A stretch of DNA of 64,000 nt, from positions 712,501 to 776,500 of the forward strand of contig JAWDGP010005686.1 of the NCBI GenBank assembly GCA_033675545.1, in the 5' to 3' direction. Position 1 is the stretch's first letter. Each line of letters starts with the position of its first letter. This document shows, piece by piece, positions 49,601 to 63,236 of the stretch. A program made the translations under genes and the position numbers. The DNA comes from Elysia crispata. Its lineage: Eukaryota > Mollusca > Gastropoda > Plakobranchidae. The notes beneath the pieces were generated by a model. That model ran no database searches. It was given only the letters and a program-made list of their open reading frames with translations, and had not been told where the DNA came from.

Positions 49601-50730
49601 ATTTTATTATTAGGCATCAAGCTATTATCAAAGGGATTTTATGGTCTGAGGGTACTACGCTTAAGATTTTGTTGAATGAAAGAAATAGCTACAATGGCAA
49701 TAAAAGGAAGAAAATAAGATTATTATCTACATTTTGTTTCGTTCCATCTCATTGTATACCATGTCCTACATTGTAGTTCTAAAAAAACTCAAGTGCATTT
49801 AAATCCATTTCAATGCTTTGAAATTTTTGTTTGTTTGATATTGATCTTGGCACAACACTGAACAAAATCAATCAAAGTACATGTAGTAGCGTAGCTTTAA
49901 AAAAATGGAACCTTTTACTTAGGATGATGATATCATTTCAATAAATAAAAAATTGAGCATCCATCATAGTTGTATTGGATATACAATCACTTTCATACAA
50001 TGGAAATTAAAAAAAAAATACTGCAAATACGGTACAGCTTGAGATCTGATACAATAGTTTTGATAATGTGGAATGCCATTGTTCAGTTGGTCAAATTGTA
50101 TTATTTACAAAAAATTTATGAAAGCTTATCAAAAAAAGAAAACTATTAAGCAAAGGCATCCAATAAATATCCTTCCATTACTCTGTTTCTTCATTAAATA
50201 TTCCATTCTAACATTGTCATCTTGAGGCCCAGTGCAATCTACATAGTATATATGGTTTGTTACTGAATGTGAGATACTTCAATTGAACCTATAAAATATG
50301 TTTGTTATAATTGAAAAGAAAATATTATTGCTCAGAAAAACAGTTGCAACATGCCTCTTTTCTAAAATGCCTGTTTTAGGGGGCTGAATGAAATAAATTT
50401 TAGGAAGCAAACAAAATTATACTTAGGAATATATAATATATAATTTGATTATGATAGATGGTAGAAACTTTAGAGTTGTGGGATTTCTAGGTCTGCGGAA
50501 ACCATATATGATTCCTCTAACAAGAGAACAAGGCTCCTGTTAAACTAAATATTGGATCTAAATCCAGTTCTAGACTGACAGACTGATGTAAAAAAATGCA
50601 GTGGAGTCTGGTTATTTTGAAGTCATTGGAATGAAAAAAAGGACTTCGAATTATTTGAAATTTGAATTATCAGAATGCATAGAGAAAAAGAGTAAAAAAA
50701 ATGTGGATGTCAGATCAGGATTGTCATACT

Positions 50731-50753
50731 AGTGTGTGTGTGTGTGTGTGTGT
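50731..50753. repeat. (GT)n microsatellite
   Basis: About 11 GT units followed by a run of G. Confidence 0.95.
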
Positions 50754-53700
50754 GGGGGGGGTTGACTATGATGGTTGATTTAATTTCTGATTTATTTCCC
50801 TTGATTTGAGAAGCCATAAAAAGAGGCCACTTATAGAATGTCAATATTAATATTAATACAGATAAAGACCACAAGTGAGATGATTGAATCAAGTGAAAGT
50901 GAAGCAAAGCCAGGCCAAGATAGATCTAGGTGATGCCGGGCAGGCACAGAGCTCTACACTGTTAAAATGACATCGTACAGACAAGAGCTTTGTGCAAGCA
51001 GGCTACATCACACACGTTGGCCTCATGCACAGTTCAGGCACCATGTGGGGTGTCAACATTTCCCTATCTTGAAGTCTATGAAGCATTAACCCCTTTCCCT
51101 TTCCTTCACTTAGCCTTATTACACTGTCTCTTGCCTGTAACATAGGTGGGCATTACAGACACTCACACTAAAATGGCACGTTGCACGGAGCATAGCACTT
51201 TTTTCTCCATTATAAAAGCCAAGAAAAGTTTTCAGAATAAAAAAAACCCTCCCAGATGGCTTTGAATTAACCCGATTTTTCTTTCAAACTTCAAGCTAAC
51301 CAATATTTATTAATAAAGCTTAGAGAGAGAAATATTTAGTTAAGTTAAACGATTTTGAAACATTTCAGAGAATTTGATCTATCTGCGTTAGACTTTTTTG
51401 ACTCGACTGTACTGATGATATGAAACTTATTTGAAAATATTTTAGAACCGCAATATCTTTTTATTCATAGAATTTTGATTTGAAAATCTTTCAAAAACAA
51501 TGTGTGTCTCTTCTAGTTGACAATGATCTATTTCAAAACCTTATCTTATTTGGATATTCATCACTTGGGGTTGAAAAAATGATTTTGCCGTCATCCACAT
51601 TATTGATATTTGTAGCACTAAAAATTAAAGTGATAAAAATTAAGGAAGCTAAAATGCTTTTGTATGGTACAATAAACTATTTTTAGATTTGAAATAACCT
51701 GCCTGCCCTGTCCCCTATGACACCACTGTGCTAACAGGACGCCGTGATAAATGCAAAAGAAACTGTACTTGTACACAACACCCAGCAATGGAGTTATGAA
51801 GAAAGTTATTTATAGCTTTATACGCACAGTCAGCTGATGAATGTTTACAATTTGGATCACTTGCACTGATCTAAATCCATCCTGTCTCTGAGCTAATGAA
51901 AAACTTTATTTCAGTGAGCAAATGACAGATTGGAAAAATCAAAGATATATGTGGACATGAATGTCACATAAATCATAGCTGGTTATAGAATTTAGAATTG
52001 GCGATATAAGAACTTCACCACCACCAAGTCTGTTTGTCTTATGGCACTTTAGTCCTCCCAGCAATTCTTCTGGTTCTATTTCAGTATTTAACTTATCAGC
52101 TGGTCTACATAAATTTTTATGATCTTCTTTCTTAAAATTACTCTTAGAAACATCAATACTTTTTCAAGAATTTTGCAAATAAACAACATTCTTCTCGTTA
52201 AAACCCATGCCTAAACCATAGCCTGCTGTGCTCGCTGTAACTGAAAACAAAAAATGGTGGCTCCCTCTGTGTAAACAAAGACTGGTGATTTCTCGGGAGC
52301 GTTGATAAGATTTCAAGCAGTCTTTGCAGAGTGGAAACAAGAAAAAACATTTCTTTTTAAACAGAGTAATTATACAAGATAGCTGGGATATTTAAACAGT
52401 AGATCATTGTAACTAACCTGGTGAATGTACTGTGTAATCAATCATAGAATCATGATTTTTATTTCTGGATTTAGCTCATAAAGCTATATGGCTTTACAAA
52501 CAGGTGCACTATTTAATGAAGGAAAATATGAATTTTCAGGCTCACTTACGATAGACTGCCCATCAAAATGTTTTGTAAAAAAAAATCTACTTAAGTCGCT
52601 ATTGTATGGCAAAGAAAATGCTCTTTTAAAGGGAAAAAATGGATTGCCAAGGCACAAAATAAGAGTAAGGCAATTCCCATTTCACAAAATAGCTTGCCTT
52701 TCCAAGATTTCTAATAAATAGCCAAGTTAGCAAAACAAAAAAATACATGCACTAAAAGGGAAACTGGACTGACTGTATAAATGGTGATTGATAGAGACCT
52801 GCTGGTCTGAGTTAATACTTGAAGAAAACTGGCCCTAGGAGCCACCGGATAGATTTGAAACTGGCTTGCATTTGTAATGCTCTAATCCCTGCCAAAACTC
52901 TCAGCCTAAAAGTTTAAAATAGATAGCAATGACTTTTTCGGCAAACATTTCTTACTTTATTTGGGTGTAAAAATTTCATTCCATATCTTTTCTTGCATAC
53001 TCACACAATAACCACATGTATAACAGAAGTGAGGAGAAAGAATACTGATAATATAGTATATCATTTATTTTTAAGATGTATAAAATTATTTATAATTATA
53101 CTGGTGCCAGTTTATATTGAACATAATCATTGTTTTGACTTATTACACAGTCTAGATTCAATTTAATTTTAAGTGAAAATTCAAAGACTTGTTTTTTATA
53201 TATAATACTTAAAACTTTCAATGAAAATCAGTTTAAGAGGAAAAAGCTAAAATCATGGAAAGATGATAAAGAGTACAATTGTGCCTTTACCACCTCCCCC
53301 AACCTATATATTTCTCCTTTATTAGTACTGTAGTTTTAAAAAAGGTTTGCTAAAAGAAATCCTTCATTACAAGATTGTTTATTATTATGGCAGATTATTT
53401 ATACACAGGATGTGTAAAAATGGTTATGTTGAAAATTTGGAGGAATGTTCATGCCACTCAGTGCCATAAATAGAACTTGTCTCAAACTAAGTAGGTCATG
53501 AATACATCATATTAAACAGCCAAAACACAATGATCACAAGAGGCAATGATGTCTCTGAACTGTTCAGTCCTTTAAATAATGAAAAGGCACAAAATATACT
53601 GAAATCAGTGAAACTGAAAATGTGAATAGAAGAAAGATAGATGAACGAAAATTTTTTTTTTTAAATCCTGCCTGCAACTGACGCTAAAAACTGTTAATGG

Positions 53701-53799
53701 ATTTTTTTTTGCTACTTGTAGGATAATACTGCTTCAAATACCTCAAATATCACTGTTTTTGAGCATGCACCTTTGTAAGCCATTCCTCTATGCCCTGGT

Positions 53800-54160
53800 G
53801 TGCATAAGAAGCCTCTACAGCTGCGAGACTAAGAGGCTCCCATTAAGCATTGGCGGTCGTGGATTATGCAGTTTGCCCTGAAATCTACTGAGACCTCCTC
53901 TGTGGTTTCAAGTCCCACACCAACAATAGTACCTAATCTTGCCAGTTCCACCCTGCCTGAAAGGGTCTTAAGTTTGATATGCAAAAAGGCCTGCAAATCC
54001 TTGAGAACAGGCTTAGATAATACAAACAAATGAAGAAAGTCTCAACATAAAAATGGTTAGATGAAATTTAACTCCAACAAAAGATAGCCAAAGCCAGGAT
54101 TTTAACAAAAGGCCTCCTTATTGTCAGTTTAACACTCTTGACTGAACTACTCGTATTTAG
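53800..54160 (-). mobile_element. Probable tRNA-derived SINE with a GC-richer body
   Basis: On the minus strand, about 54155 to 54090 reads TAGTTCAGTCAAGAGTGTTA (A-box region), ACTGACAATAAGGAGGCC (anticodon-arm region) and GTTAAAATCCTGGC (B-box region), in the order and spacing of a tRNA. It is followed at 54016-53810 by a GC-richer stretch with a 66-codon open frame (LKTLSGRVELARLGTIVG within it) that I do not recognise. A SINE with a conserved central domain, as reported in molluscs, is my reading. The downstream block could instead be an unrelated exon or repeat. Confidence 0.5.
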
Positions 54161-57100
54161 CATCTCTGAAAGGGTTAAGGATTTGATTTATTCACACAAT
54201 CGTTACTCCCATCTTTAATTTGAGACAAAGTTTTATGAAAACTCAAGTGTATAAAGCAACACGAATTCAAAATCGCTGCCAACAAATTCTTTGAAACAAG
54301 CATTACAAAGGACAATAGTGCTATGAACACGAAAGTTATAATATTGAACAAAATGTGCTACATTCAACAGGTGTCAACAAAGTCAATCTTCATCATTGTA
54401 TCAAATATACTATTGATAATCACAAATAAGTAATAGAATAATAAATGAAAAAGTTACAATTATAAGTATAGGGTAATTAGTACTCATATTTTATTTTTCT
54501 CACATGACTTATTTGGATGAGTCACTCACTTTTTACACTAATGAACCAAATATTATATTATATTGAATAACCATAGCAAGCTCTAGTTGATGTAGTACGT
54601 CCACTATAACATAATCTCAAGATTTTTTTGCACATCATGCAAGTTCTTGTCAGGCACAAGAGAAATGGAATATCACTACCCTCTACTGATTGCCAGTCTT
54701 CAACCTGCAACACACCAGCCTGTTACTCTATGACAACTGCCAGACGCATTGCTTTTAGAATGGAAAAAGTGAGAGAATTTCCAAATGCAAGTAATGGGAG
54801 ATACAAAGATCACATCAAGATATTATGTAGAGTTTAAGTTGGTGATTAAAAAATGAGTCTTGTTGAAATTTTGATCATTTGAAAAAGCAAAATGCCAACC
54901 TCAAATATCTATCTTTCAAGAGTGTAGAACAGAAAAGAAGTTGCATACTTGGCAATGAGGAAACAGTTTATTTATGTTAATATTATGCAGAAGTGAGTGC
55001 TCCATCCTGCTACATTAGCAAAACCTGGAGTAAAGGATGGATTGCTGAGAAGAAAAGAATCTTGCTTTTGAAGTCCAGAGTGAGTAGCTCTATGCAAATT
55101 AAAAATAATAAATGATTAAAACAAATAAAACAGCCATTATCATATAAGGCTGTTTTCCGTTGAACCCAGACTACATTTGAATGTCAACTTGAAGAGGCAC
55201 AAAGAGAGCGATTTAATGATAACAACAACAAAGGTAGAAGCAGAATAGAAAGAGATCTAGATAGATATGAACAGTTGACAATCATCAACAACAGATATCA
55301 ACAGAAAATTTCATTTGTACCTATGAGGCATATTTCATTATGCAGCATTCACAATGAGCATTAGGTAAGCTTGGCAAGCTTCAGCAAATGATGATATGAA
55401 TCAAATACACACAAGACATAATACATTCAGTAGGAGGATTCAAAAAATAATAGTGAAAACAAACTAAGGGACCTGCAACAAAGCTGACTTCCTATAAAGA
55501 CAAATGATAGTTAGTTTAAAACTTGATACAATACAGTTAAACTCACTGCACTAGCTCTCCTCTTGCAGTGTGTATAGAAGGCTTCAAAATGTCCACACAC
55601 ACATACAAATAAAGATATATTGAAAATACTGAGGAAGCCTGAAAAATATGCCATGCTACCAATACCGTTAGATCCAGGAAAGCCTAGAGGATACTGACAT
55701 CAAGTATTTTCATGACACAAGGCATATTATCAACATTACTCTCCAAAACTAATTCAAGCAGAATAATAAGCAGTTAAGCCACTTGCAAAGTAATTTAGCA
55801 AATTATCCTTTTATTTTTTGCAGTTGATAAAAATTAGTACTTTAGATTTACAAATCATAGAGATCAATAATTTACAGTAGACTCCGGATAAATACATGGT
55901 CATCCAGAGGCTTTAATAGAGCGAGTTTAGGAGATGTGTATCTTTATAAAAAGTAAGAAAAAATTATCAATTACTTCTCTTATCACATTGAGAAAAATAC
56001 TAGGTTTCTCTCTTGATTGCCCAGATCTTGTGCGTGGACAGTAGATAGATACGCACGTATCTGGTACCTTTAAGTTTTTTTCCCCCCTTTTTTTTTCCGT
56101 TAAAATTTGTTTCATTCTTTATTTTTCTTTTGTCAACGATGGAATGATCAATAAAATTCGAGCCTCATCTGCACAATGAAATGTGTGGCCTTTTCTTTCA
56201 GAAGAGAAGAGGGTTCATTTTTCTATCTTCAAGCCAAGCCTGAAAGGCATTTTCAGTGTCTTCTTCCTTGACAATTTTTTTTCTTTTGTAATAGGTTCTC
56301 TATCTTACCTTTGCCTCTGTCTTTCTTCACGTGGTCACTGCAAATCTTGATTAGTTGATATGACGTATGTCTTTGCTGTTTCTGCAAAACTGTAGCTCCC
56401 TCTAAATTCCAATTGATTAAGAACCTAAAATTTTGTTTCCAATGCAAAGGTTTTATGAGTACATATATTTAGTAATTTACTGTTTCAGATAACTTATGTA
56501 GATTCTTGAAAAAAAAATGAAGACTAGAGTTTGAGAAGACTGATTGAAGAACTCCAACAGTACTGATGAAATCGCAATATAAAGAATAGGCTAGGTATAC
56601 AGTTCTTCACAGATGCCTGATAAACCTTGTGTGACACTTGCAGCCATGCATTGCAGAGAAGTGGAGGGAGGGGAGGCCAAATTAACATGGTAGTTGCAGA
56701 ATTGTGTTGACTGGCATTCAACAGGCAAGGTAGACAAGCAGCATTTTAATGGAGTGTCAGTGTCACCTTGCCCGCCTCCATAGAATTACCTGTACCTTCA
56801 GTTCTCAAGGCCTATCCCCCACATCATGTATACAGGGTGATTCAACCCCCATCCTTTCACTGTGTGTATACCATCTACATGAATACATTATGCTTGCAGA
56901 GCATGGAAAGAGACAACTTTTGGCCATGTGATAATTGAGAGCCATTCCTACACTAAGTGTAACTATCTATTCTTTTTTTACTGGTAATCACTACAGATTT
57001 CAAAGCGTGCTTTTAGGTGATGTAACCTGTTTTCAGAGTATTCTGATTAAATAGTAAAGAATATGTCAGACTGCCACAGCGTGTATTTAGTTGTAACCTA

Positions 57101-60100
57101 CATTTATCTGGCGTGCTTTTTAGCCAGGAACTACCATATTCTGTCTTTTTTCTGGGCCATATTTGGTAGGGAATGGTAATTTAGTTTTCAATGCATTGGT
57201 ACAGTTAAAAAGATAAAATTAATATCAGTGAATACTAAAATATCTGACATTCTCAAGTAAATGCAGAGACAAAAAATGCTGAGCAAAAAGAAATTTCAGT
57301 TTTGACTCAAATGCTGGAAAGATAAAGTATGGAGCAAAACAACTTTTAAAAAATGGCACCGAACACCACAGAGAAAAAAAAATATGATGAATGAAATGGC
57401 TACATGTTTAGCTTGAAAATAATTAAAATGTAATTTAAACTTATTTGAAGATCAGAGGTAGGAAAATAAATGGAATGGTTGTTTTGAAAGAGAAACTGGT
57501 ATCATATCTTGGCTACGCTAATGTTATGTTGTTTGATTTGTGCTGAACAAACATATCTAGACTAAAATATGCTCTGCTACAGCCTAGTTCATCACACCAG
57601 CTGAAGACCATCTAGGAGAGCTTGTGCTTGGCATTCATGGGCAACAGCAGCTTTACCACAGTGAAAGATAGAGATTATTGAGATGAAAAGCTTCACAAGT
57701 CTCTTTGACACATCACAAAGATCATGAAACCATAGAAGAGATAAAAAGAAATTTTGTCTACTGCAAAACTGTGCATACAGATGAACTGATAACAAAATGA
57801 TCATGGCTAGCAAAAATATACCACCACAGCACTGACCAGGGAACACAAATGGACAAAATAAAGACAGAAGATAATGAGAGGGTGTGGATAGACAGTTGTT
57901 TGGGCTTAGAGACATAAAGAGAAGCAGGCAGGCAAGAAAAGTGCGGCCAATGGTTGTCAGATTCCGCGGTGCCCATACAGTTCACCGGGCCAATAGGCAG
58001 ATGGAAGATAGAGCATAAAAATTATTTCTACTTGCCATTATATGCCTTGTCATATCATTGCATCATCTCTAAACCATCCCATATTTATTGGCACTGACAG
58101 TGCTTCCTTAATAAAGTAAGTTCCAAACCATCTTACTGAGACCCAGAGAGTTTCATGCAGCAGCACATCCAAATTTAGAGCACTGTGGCATAGAAAAGGG
58201 GACAAAAGGGGGGCGAAAGGTGCTATGACTCCCCCCCCCCTCATTTTTGCAAACATCAACACAAGTTTGAACTGTGAAAAAGTACAGGAATTTAAGGCTA
58301 AAAGTTTATACTGAAAGTAGCTGTCTTGAGTGCATATCAAAATATAAGTGCAACATTCATATTTATAGATAGACAGTTATATAATACAAAATAAGGTTTT
58401 GCATATTTGTGCCATTAAACAAAAACCCAAACATAAATACGAAAAAAATCTCTTAGAGCAGTTTGAAAATCTTATGTATTAAAAATTACAACAACAGAAA
58501 AACGTTTTGCATGGTACAATATCACTTGTTTGATTTGTATATGATTAAATCAGGCATCTTGTTATAACATCAATATGAAGAGGTCAGTTTGAACACTATT
58601 AGAGAACAGAAAAAGACTTGCAGATCATATGTCTCCATTGCAAGAGTGATGATGCGCTCGGCTACAGAAACATTGAAAGGTGGAAGAACAGTATGGTACT
58701 TGACCACGACAAAGCTGTAAATCATAAAAGGCCACCCAATGCTGATATGCAGAAATAATTTTAAAAAAAAAAAAAAGAAGAAAAAAACAACAACACAACA
58801 ATACATAGCTTTAGGGTACAATAAAGTAGTTAGAATGATTAAAAATTTACAAGATTACACTGCTCAAAATATGATGATCATTGCAATAAATAAATGTAGA
58901 ACTTCACTGCTGGATGAGTCTGAGCTGAAATAGAAAAGAACACACATGTATGGGAAGGTTAATCAAGCCAAAATACTGTTTTAAATAACTTTAGACAAAT
59001 CTTTGTGGTTCATGTAACCAGAGTTAAACACATAAAATGCACTAATTGGAAGATACATACTACAATGCTGGTATTCAAAGAAACTCTAAGTCGCAAAAGT
59101 ACAAATCAAAACTGGAAATAATGTTTTTGCACCATTAAAATGTTTGCTTACACAAAACATTGATAGACCGATGCTTTTTGTATGGATAATTATTGTAAGA
59201 TCCAAATAAAACAGTCTCTCAGAGCTTTAGTTATTACACATGTCAATAAGCACATTTTATTCTGCAAGCTTAAAAATGTATACAAGCAAAGTCAAGAAAG
59301 ATTTCGAAGGTTGAGTTTCATCAGAAAAAATCTATCAAAACACTGAAATGACTTTTCAATGAGAAAAAGAAATCTATAAATAAATTAATAACATATTAGC
59401 ATCTATCAGATCATGAATGTTGCTCCTCTAAGATGAGGTTAAAAGATTAAAACAAAATATACAAAATATTCAAACAGGCCCTGATCATGGCACAGATCTA
59501 GATAGTTCCCAGATTGCAGTAAAATCAAGCTCAGCCATGAGCCATAATATGAAAAAGTTCTCCAATGGTGTTCCTTTTTTTTTTCCCCCCTTCTTTTGAA
59601 GAAAAAAGAAAAAAAAACCTTGGAATTTTTCAATTCACAATGTGAACATCAATTATATCAACAAAAAGATAAAGAAGAACAAGGCATCAAAACTTTGCCT
59701 ATTGATACATTTACAAAGGTCCTTTACATATCACCATTTTTTCCACGGTGTATTAAGGTCATAAATTTGCTGAAAAAAAAAAGTTAATGTGTTTAATGGG
59801 TACAAATTCGAAAAATTTTATAGTTTGGATATAAATAGAAATCTTTTAAATTTAAATCATTATCACTCCTTGGGGACAACTTTTTTTAATACAGTCAGGG
59901 CCATGGGTTTGGTGCCGGAGATTGGTTCAAAGTGCAAGTTGGATTTGAAATTAAATCTAAGATTACTCCTAAGTTCTGAAAAACTTGTTTGAATTATAAA
60001 AAAAATTTTTTTTTTAATTTTTGGGGAAAATTACTATTCAGTTATCTTTGAAATTGTGAAAAAAAAAAAAGAAAGTGTTGAATGCACCTTTTCTCCATAT

Positions 60101-61238
60101 AAGTTCATGATATGATAGCCTGCCAGCAAAGAGTAAATGGCAAATCTAAAAGTGACTGCAAAATTATTGTAGTTGCAAGTGAAGTTGAAGAAAAGTTTTG
60201 TTTCCTTTTAAGATGTACTATGGGCATATTTGATTGGAAGATGTAAAGTAAATACAGAAACAATTTAAGTAGGTATACATTTGCTCCCTAAGACCGTTCA
60301 GATTATCAAGTTTATCACAAAATATTTTTAGAACACATGAATTAATGACATATAAAACCATAAAAACTCCAATAATATGAAAAATTTTAATTCAATTATT
60401 CATGCCCTTTACCACCCAGTGCCAGTTGTACTTACAACAAGATGATAAATACCTCAATTGGCTGAGGTCTCGCCTTATATACTGCAATTAAAATCAAAAT
60501 AAAATACTCTTGAAAAAATTTTAGTGAAGCACAACCAAAATTGGTAGTCCAGTTAAAATCTCAACACTAATTTTGTTTAAAGCAGTAAGTGAAAGAGTTG
60601 ATTGTGAGAGTGAATCTCAGTGTGCCGTAAGTCTACCCCAAAGAGACAAACTTCAGATCACACACTTATGCTTTCAACAAAAAAAAAAAAATATTGGAGG
60701 AGGAGAATTCTGTTGTAAGCAACTGAGCTGAATCAAGCAAAGAATTGGCTCAGCTATTTCTTTAAATATAAAAACTTACATTAGAACTTCAGGTTCTAAA
60801 TCCATTCAAAACTATTGTCTCATATCTATATAGAATCAATAAGCATTGCCTTTAGCCACTGCTCCTTTTCTGTAAATTTCTAAGACAATACAACAAACTC
60901 AACAGTTGTCCCAATGATTTTATTTGACTATTCACTCACCCCAAGGGCTGATATCTATTGCTCAATTTCATATATGTTAGGCACATTTTTTTTTCTATTC
61001 CACAACATGTACGGTCTTCAATTCTCAAAAAAATTTAATTCTAACTAAGGTACACAAGTGTTATTTTTTTCCAAATCGACCATTTTCCTCCAAATCAACC
61101 ATTTAGAACTTTGACATCTTTTCTGCATAGAAATGTTAAAAAATGAATTTCGACTCACTATATTTTTTGATGCAACACAAATGTCAAAGACAAGAAGCTA
61201 TATAAAAACTTTTACAACTATTTTAAAATTATGTTGGG

Positions 61239-61599
61239 CTTAACTTTCCATCCCTCTCTCAGGTATGACACAAGCCTCTCTAACCCAGTAGCAATGTCCA
61301 GCACTGATTCAGCTCCTTACCCATTTCATACGGAGACTTCATGCCCAGTCTAGTTATTCTTAACTTTCCATCCCTCTCTCAGGTATGACACAAGCCTCTC
61401 TAACCCAGTAGCAAATGTCCAGCACTGATTCAGCTCCTTACCCATTTCATGCGGAGACTTCATGCCCAGTCTAGTTATTCTTAACTTTCCATCCCTCTCT
61501 CAGGTATGACACAAGCCTCTCTAACCCAGTAGCAATGTCCAGCACTGATTCAGCTCCTTACCCATTTCATGCGGAGACTTCATGCCCAGTCTAGTTATT
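61239..61599. repeat. 120-bp tandem repeat, three nearly identical copies
   Basis: Copies start CTTAACTTTCCATCCCTCTC at 61239, 61359 and 61480. The second has one extra A; the first has one A-for-G change (CATACGG against CATGCGG). The low divergence shows recent triplication. Confidence 0.96.
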
Positions 61600-61705
61600 T
61601 TCCCCTGAATTTCCTCTGGCCATGAACTCATTTTCTAAAACTTATGGGTTATCATTGGTTGTCTTAGTGTGAGAGAGAGGAAAAGGGGGAGATAGAGACA
61701 CAGAA

Positions 61706-61709
<4 letters not shown>

Positions 61710-61788
<79 letters not shown>
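61710..61788. repeat. (GA)n microsatellite
   Basis: About 39 GA units flanked by purine-rich degenerate sequence on both sides (61670-61810). Confidence 0.96.
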
Positions 61789-61792
<4 letters not shown>

Positions 61793-62014
61793 AGAGGAAG
61801 TGAGGGAGGATGGAGGTCTGCTTTACTGGTATCAGTGGTTTGTTTATAGAAGTTAATATCTTTTTCAGATTGCTCCTCTTTTTATATAGCTGAATATTTG
61901 GCAAAACAAGTTGCAAAATTAAACTAAAATTATAAACAAAAATTACAGCATTACAAAGCATAAATCTGAAACAAAGCTTTACAAAGTTTCCTGTAATCCC
62001 ATGAGTCCCCAACA

Positions 62015-62190
62015 TCAGACCATAATTTCATCATTTGGAACTTTGGTAGCCTCAGAATTTGAATTGGAATCTGCCGCAACGTGCTGAGACTGTTCCACTT
62101 CTGCTTCCACCGATGCAACAACCTCTTCTTCTGGAATTGAACTTTTTGAGTTCTGATGCATGCTTTTATCCCCGACTATTGAGTCTGAAT
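62015..62190 (-). CDS. Terminal coding exon of an unidentified gene, 58 codons
   Basis: A minus-strand open stretch begins just after a good acceptor (CTTTCAACAG) and ends at TGA, 62017-62015. It encodes SDSIVGDKSMHQNS, then EEEVVASVEAEVEQS and, at the end, EATKVPNDEIMV. Composition is acidic, Ser-, Glu- and Val-rich, like a disordered cytoplasmic tail, clearly unlike the AT-rich surroundings. The last four residues EIMV could fit a C-terminal PDZ ligand, but that is a guess. Exons further 5' would lie at higher coordinates; none is convincing before the window ends. The family is not recognised. Confidence 0.6.
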
Positions 62191-63236
62191 CTGTTGAAAG
62201 AAAGTTTAATTAGAAAATAATTACAAGAGTCAGGATAACTGCTTTAAATCACTGTCATATACCCCAAATAACAAGGCAGAGAAACAAAAGGGGTAAAGAC
62301 AAGAAAGAAATAGATTGACCAGAATTTTTTAGGGATTAGGGAAAGCGTGAAGATATGAAGGTGAGGCAAGATGAGAGATAGAGGCAAAGATGGGAGAAGA
62401 TAGGATAAAGCAAGAGAGAATCAGAGATGCAATATTCAGAGATAAAAAAAAGTTCTAGAAAATTTTGTTTGTCCATGTATTTGACAATGTGTTCTCAAGA
62501 GAAAAAAAAACTGAAGCAACATGTGGAAATCTTAATAAATAAACAATCATACAAGTGCTTTAACTTTTATGGTTGAAATTTGTTCACACTTCAAGTGCCA
62601 ACTTGATATTTCTATAGATAAGCAATACCTCTGCCGTGAAAGTTTACATGAAACCCCTACAATAACATTTCAAAAACTTCCAACACACTTTTATCTCCTC
62701 CATGACTTTGTGCACTGAGCCTATCTCATCAACTTCTATGGATGTAGAAAATGGTGAATACAAACTAAATGGTTTGAACCTAAACTACCAAGACCTCTCA
62801 GAATCAGAGTATTAACAAACACTAAATCGCAGAGTAAAAGGATTCTTGATCTGTTATTATTTTAACGATTGAGAAACGTGTTTCTCTAAGACCCTGAAGT
62901 ACATACTAACATAGTCGACCCTAAGACTTGCATGGAGACAAAAATTGTTTGAAATGAATTCATTAATCTTCAAATTATTAAAAAAATAGAGGCTTACAAA
63001 GGATTGCACACAATTCTGCATGAGTATAGGGATAATAGTCATAAGCATGTAAATTTTTTTATAAGTAAAATTACAATATACTTGCATGCATCATGCAGAT
63101 TCAGATGTTGTGCTTATATTGGCATTGAAGAAAATAAGGGAGATGTATCCCCAAGTTGATCTGGGAATAAAAGTTATTGTTTGGCAACAGCAGGTAAAAA
63201 TAGTCTTACTACTTTTAAAGAAATTTATTGTCTCTC
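62191..63236. other. Intron or intergenic DNA; one candidate plus-strand exon
   Basis: Mostly AT-rich. A 95-base plus-strand stretch, 63099-63193, lies between CATGCAG and GTAAAA and is open in one frame (SDVVLILALKKIREMYPQVD, then LGIKVIVWQQQ). It has protein-like composition but no recognisable family, and the surrounding gene is on the other strand. Confidence 0.3.

Larger units (their letters stand above)
45915..62014. other. 16-kb region with no recognised gene
   Basis: AT-rich DNA between the NBN stop and the last exon of an unidentified minus-strand gene. It must include both 3' UTRs. Short open frames are compositional. A 46-bp tandem duplication lies at about 47,945-48,030 (CATCAGTATCTCCATTA...TTTTGTCACAGCTGATT). 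A GC-richer block at 50,930-51,060 has no open frame and may be an old repeat. Confidence 0.5.

Noticed and set aside
57592-57985. Minus-strand 75- and 107-codon hydrophobic frames
   Set aside because: Overlapping frames are both open, no splice context, no family; likely 3' UTR or intergenic chance.
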